16,487 nucleotides of DNA from an uncultured Verrucomicrobiales bacterium (GTDB lineage: Bacteria; Verrucomicrobiota; Verrucomicrobiia; Verrucomicrobiales; Akkermansiaceae): NCBI GenBank assembly GCA_938001985.1, contig CALLBE010000102.1, positions 1 through 16,487 on the forward strand, read 5' to 3'. The notes beneath the pieces are model-generated. The model was not told the DNA's origin and did no database searches. It saw only the letters and a program-made list of their open reading frames with translations. Below, piece by piece: positions 15,295 to 16,487 of this stretch. Position numbers and translations under genes: made by a program. The first letter of the stretch is position 1. Every line of letters starts with the position of its first letter.

Positions 15295-15933
15295 CTACCC
15301 CAAAGACAACTCCACACTCCCCATCAACGCCAGCTCTTCTGGGATATGAGAGGCATAGATGACCTTAACGTCATGCTCAGAGGTGAAGCTCTTTATATAG
15401 GCGATAATAGAGGCCTTGCTCTCACTATCGAGAGAGCTCAGTGGTTCATCCATGAGTAAAAGCTTCGGGTACGAAAGTAAGGTCCTCGCTATCGAGACTC
15501 GTTGCTTTTGCCCTCCTGATAAATCTCTTGGGTAAAGTTCTTTTAAAGCCTCCAAACCTAATCCCTTGAGGACCGACTCTACACTTGCCTGTTCACTCAC
15601 CCCATTCGGCCGACGCTGTGTACGCCGAGCGGCATAAAGTAAATTATCATGAGCGCTCAAGTGAGCAAACAAACTGTCTTCTTGGCTGACGTAACCCACT
15701 TCCCTTTTCTGAGGAGGAACCCACAGACGACCTGACTGCCAAATAACACCATCAAACTCTACGACACCGCCTTTATAAAAATCCAACCCTGCCACCGCTC
15801 GTAAAAAGCTGGTTTTACCATACCCAGAGGGAGCACTCAGCCCTTGAGTGGAGGCAATAGAGAAATCGGTATTTAGATCCAGATCTAAACAAAAGTCTCC
15901 TCTCTCAATAGTTAACTGGCAGCGTAGGTTCAT
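15295..15933 (-). CDS. modC: ABC transporter ATP-binding protein, molybdate-type (ModC-like), without TOBE domain
   Basis: ATPase subunit that powers the adjacent ModB permease, probably for molybdate (tungstate possible). All nucleotide-binding motifs are present: Walker A APSGYGKT (34-41), Q-loop YVSQED (81-86), signature LSGGQ (138-142), Walker B LLLMDEP (158-164) and H-loop His196 in YASHIPEE. The first Walker A residue is Ala rather than Gly, an allowed variant. The protein is only 212 residues, ending soon after the H-loop. Full-length ModC is about 350 residues, because of a C-terminal TOBE/MOP domain that binds oxyanion, and that domain is missing here. Its ATG (15933) overlaps the modB stop by four bases (ATGA), so the two are probably translationally coupled. 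Its identity as ModC rests mainly on the neighbouring permease. Confidence 0.85.
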   Translation of the reverse strand: MNLRCQLTIERGDFCLDLDLNTDFSIASTQGLSAPSGYGKTSFLRAVAGLDFYKGGVVEFDGVIWQSGRLWVPPQKREVGYVSQEDSLFAHLSAHDNLLYAARRTQRRPNGVSEQASVESVLKGLGLEALKELYPRDLSGGQKQRVSIARTLLSYPKLLLMDEPLSSLDSESKASIIAYIKSFTSEHDVKVIYASHIPEELALMGSVELSLG

Positions 15934-16487
15934 GAATTCAGGAAGTTGGCTTTTCTATTCACCGTGTAGGCAATCAGCAAGGTAACAAAAGCGAGTAATA
16001 ACAAAACCAAGGAAAGTTGATTCGCTCGTGCATAATCCAAAGCCTCCACATGGTCATAAATTGCAATCGAAGCAACTTTAGTCTCTCCGGGAATATTCCC
16101 GCCCAGCATCAAAATAATTCCAAATTCACCCAGTGTATGAGCAAACCCTAAGACACTGGCACTGATAAAACTCGAGCGCGTCAGCGGCAACACAATGGAA
16201 AAAAAGCGATCCATAAAACCAGCACCTAAGACTTCTGCCGCTTCCAACTGATTCGATCTAATCCCTCGGAACGCACTCACCAAGGGTTGAATCACAAAGG
16301 GAGCGGAATAAATCACGGACCCAATCACCAACCCTGTGAAACTAAAAACAAAGGACGACTGCCCGATTAAAGCCGCCAAAGAGGTTAACGGTCCTTGAGG
16401 GCCTAGAAATACTAGTAAATAAAACCCCAACACCGTAGGCGGCAACACCAATGGCATGGCCAATAAAACCTCCACCACCAGCCTCAC
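15930..16487 (-). CDS. modB: Molybdate ABC transporter permease ModB (5' part beyond window)
   Basis: Inner-membrane permease subunit that forms the path for molybdate delivered by the periplasmic protein ModA. The visible 185 residues are the C-terminal part of a protein normally about 225 long; the gene runs off the right edge, so the GTG at 16487 is a coincidence of the cut and not the start. The string MPLVLPPTVLGFYLLV (11-26 of the visible part) matches the second membrane segment of ModB. The EAA loop is LEAAEVLGAG (81-90), and HTLGEFG with NIPGET (131-136) are typical of ModB. Four or five hydrophobic helices are visible. modA is presumably upstream, outside the window. The stop codon overlaps the modC start by four bases. 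Confidence 0.92.
   Translation of the reverse strand: MRLVVEVLLAMPLVLPPTVLGFYLLVFLGPQGPLTSLAALIGQSSFVFSFTGLVIGSVIYSAPFVIQPLVSAFRGIRSNQLEAAEVLGAGFMDRFFSIVLPLTRSSFISASVLGFAHTLGEFGIILMLGGNIPGETKVASIAIYDHVEALDYARANQLSLVLLLLAFVTLLIAYTVNRKANFLNS

Noticed and set aside
16485..16487. GTG at the right edge as the modB start
   Set aside because: Compared with ModB proteins, about 40 N-terminal residues are missing, so the frame simply runs off the window.
1..16487. Insertion sequences, prophage, CRISPR, defence or biosynthetic clusters
   Set aside because: No transposase, integrase, direct-repeat array, toxin-antitoxin pair or synthase motif was seen; apart from the cytochrome and the lipoprotein, all genes belong to well-known conserved families.

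Overview
The window looks like ordinary chromosome from a Gram-negative bacterium of moderate G+C. Diderm signs are a lipoprotein, an RseP-type membrane protease and an exported multiheme cytochrome. The set fits the Verrucomicrobiota/PVC group best: a long SufT, a large CxxCH-HEAT-TPR cytochrome, a Rep-like helicase, and an ECF sigma gene next to rseP. This placement is an inference from gene content, not a marker result. No insertion sequence, phage, CRISPR array or other mobile element is visible, and no gene-free stretch exceeds about 110 bases.

Layout. Positions 14-10826 form one long run on the minus strand. In transcription order it is pyrC (dihydroorotase), rep-like helicase, rseP (site-2 protease), ECF sigma factor, asd (aspartate-semialdehyde dehydrogenase), nadC, sufT, N-carbamoylputrescine amidase, murJ and tRNA-Lys(UUU). 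Gaps are 25-112 bases, so partial co-transcription is likely, but the genes are functionally mixed (pyrimidine, NAD, lysine/cell-wall precursor, polyamine, Fe-S, peptidoglycan export, stress signalling). Divergent from pyrC, on the plus strand, is a 772-residue octaheme protein with HEAT-like and TPR regions, followed by tyrS. A strong bidirectional terminator at 14563-14599 closes tyrS against a converging minus-strand lipoprotein gene of unknown function. The right end holds modC and a 5'-truncated modB, parts of a molybdate importer that continues past the window.

Most points of interest are modest: the octaheme/HEAT/TPR protein of unknown function, the rseP-sigma neighbourhood without a visible anti-sigma factor, promoter-like sequences lying almost on the start codons (possible leaderless or short-leader mRNAs), a start-codon hairpin at nadC, and an orphan strong Shine-Dalgarno-like sequence between rseP and the sigma gene. 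I did not find convincing evidence of a wholly new system.
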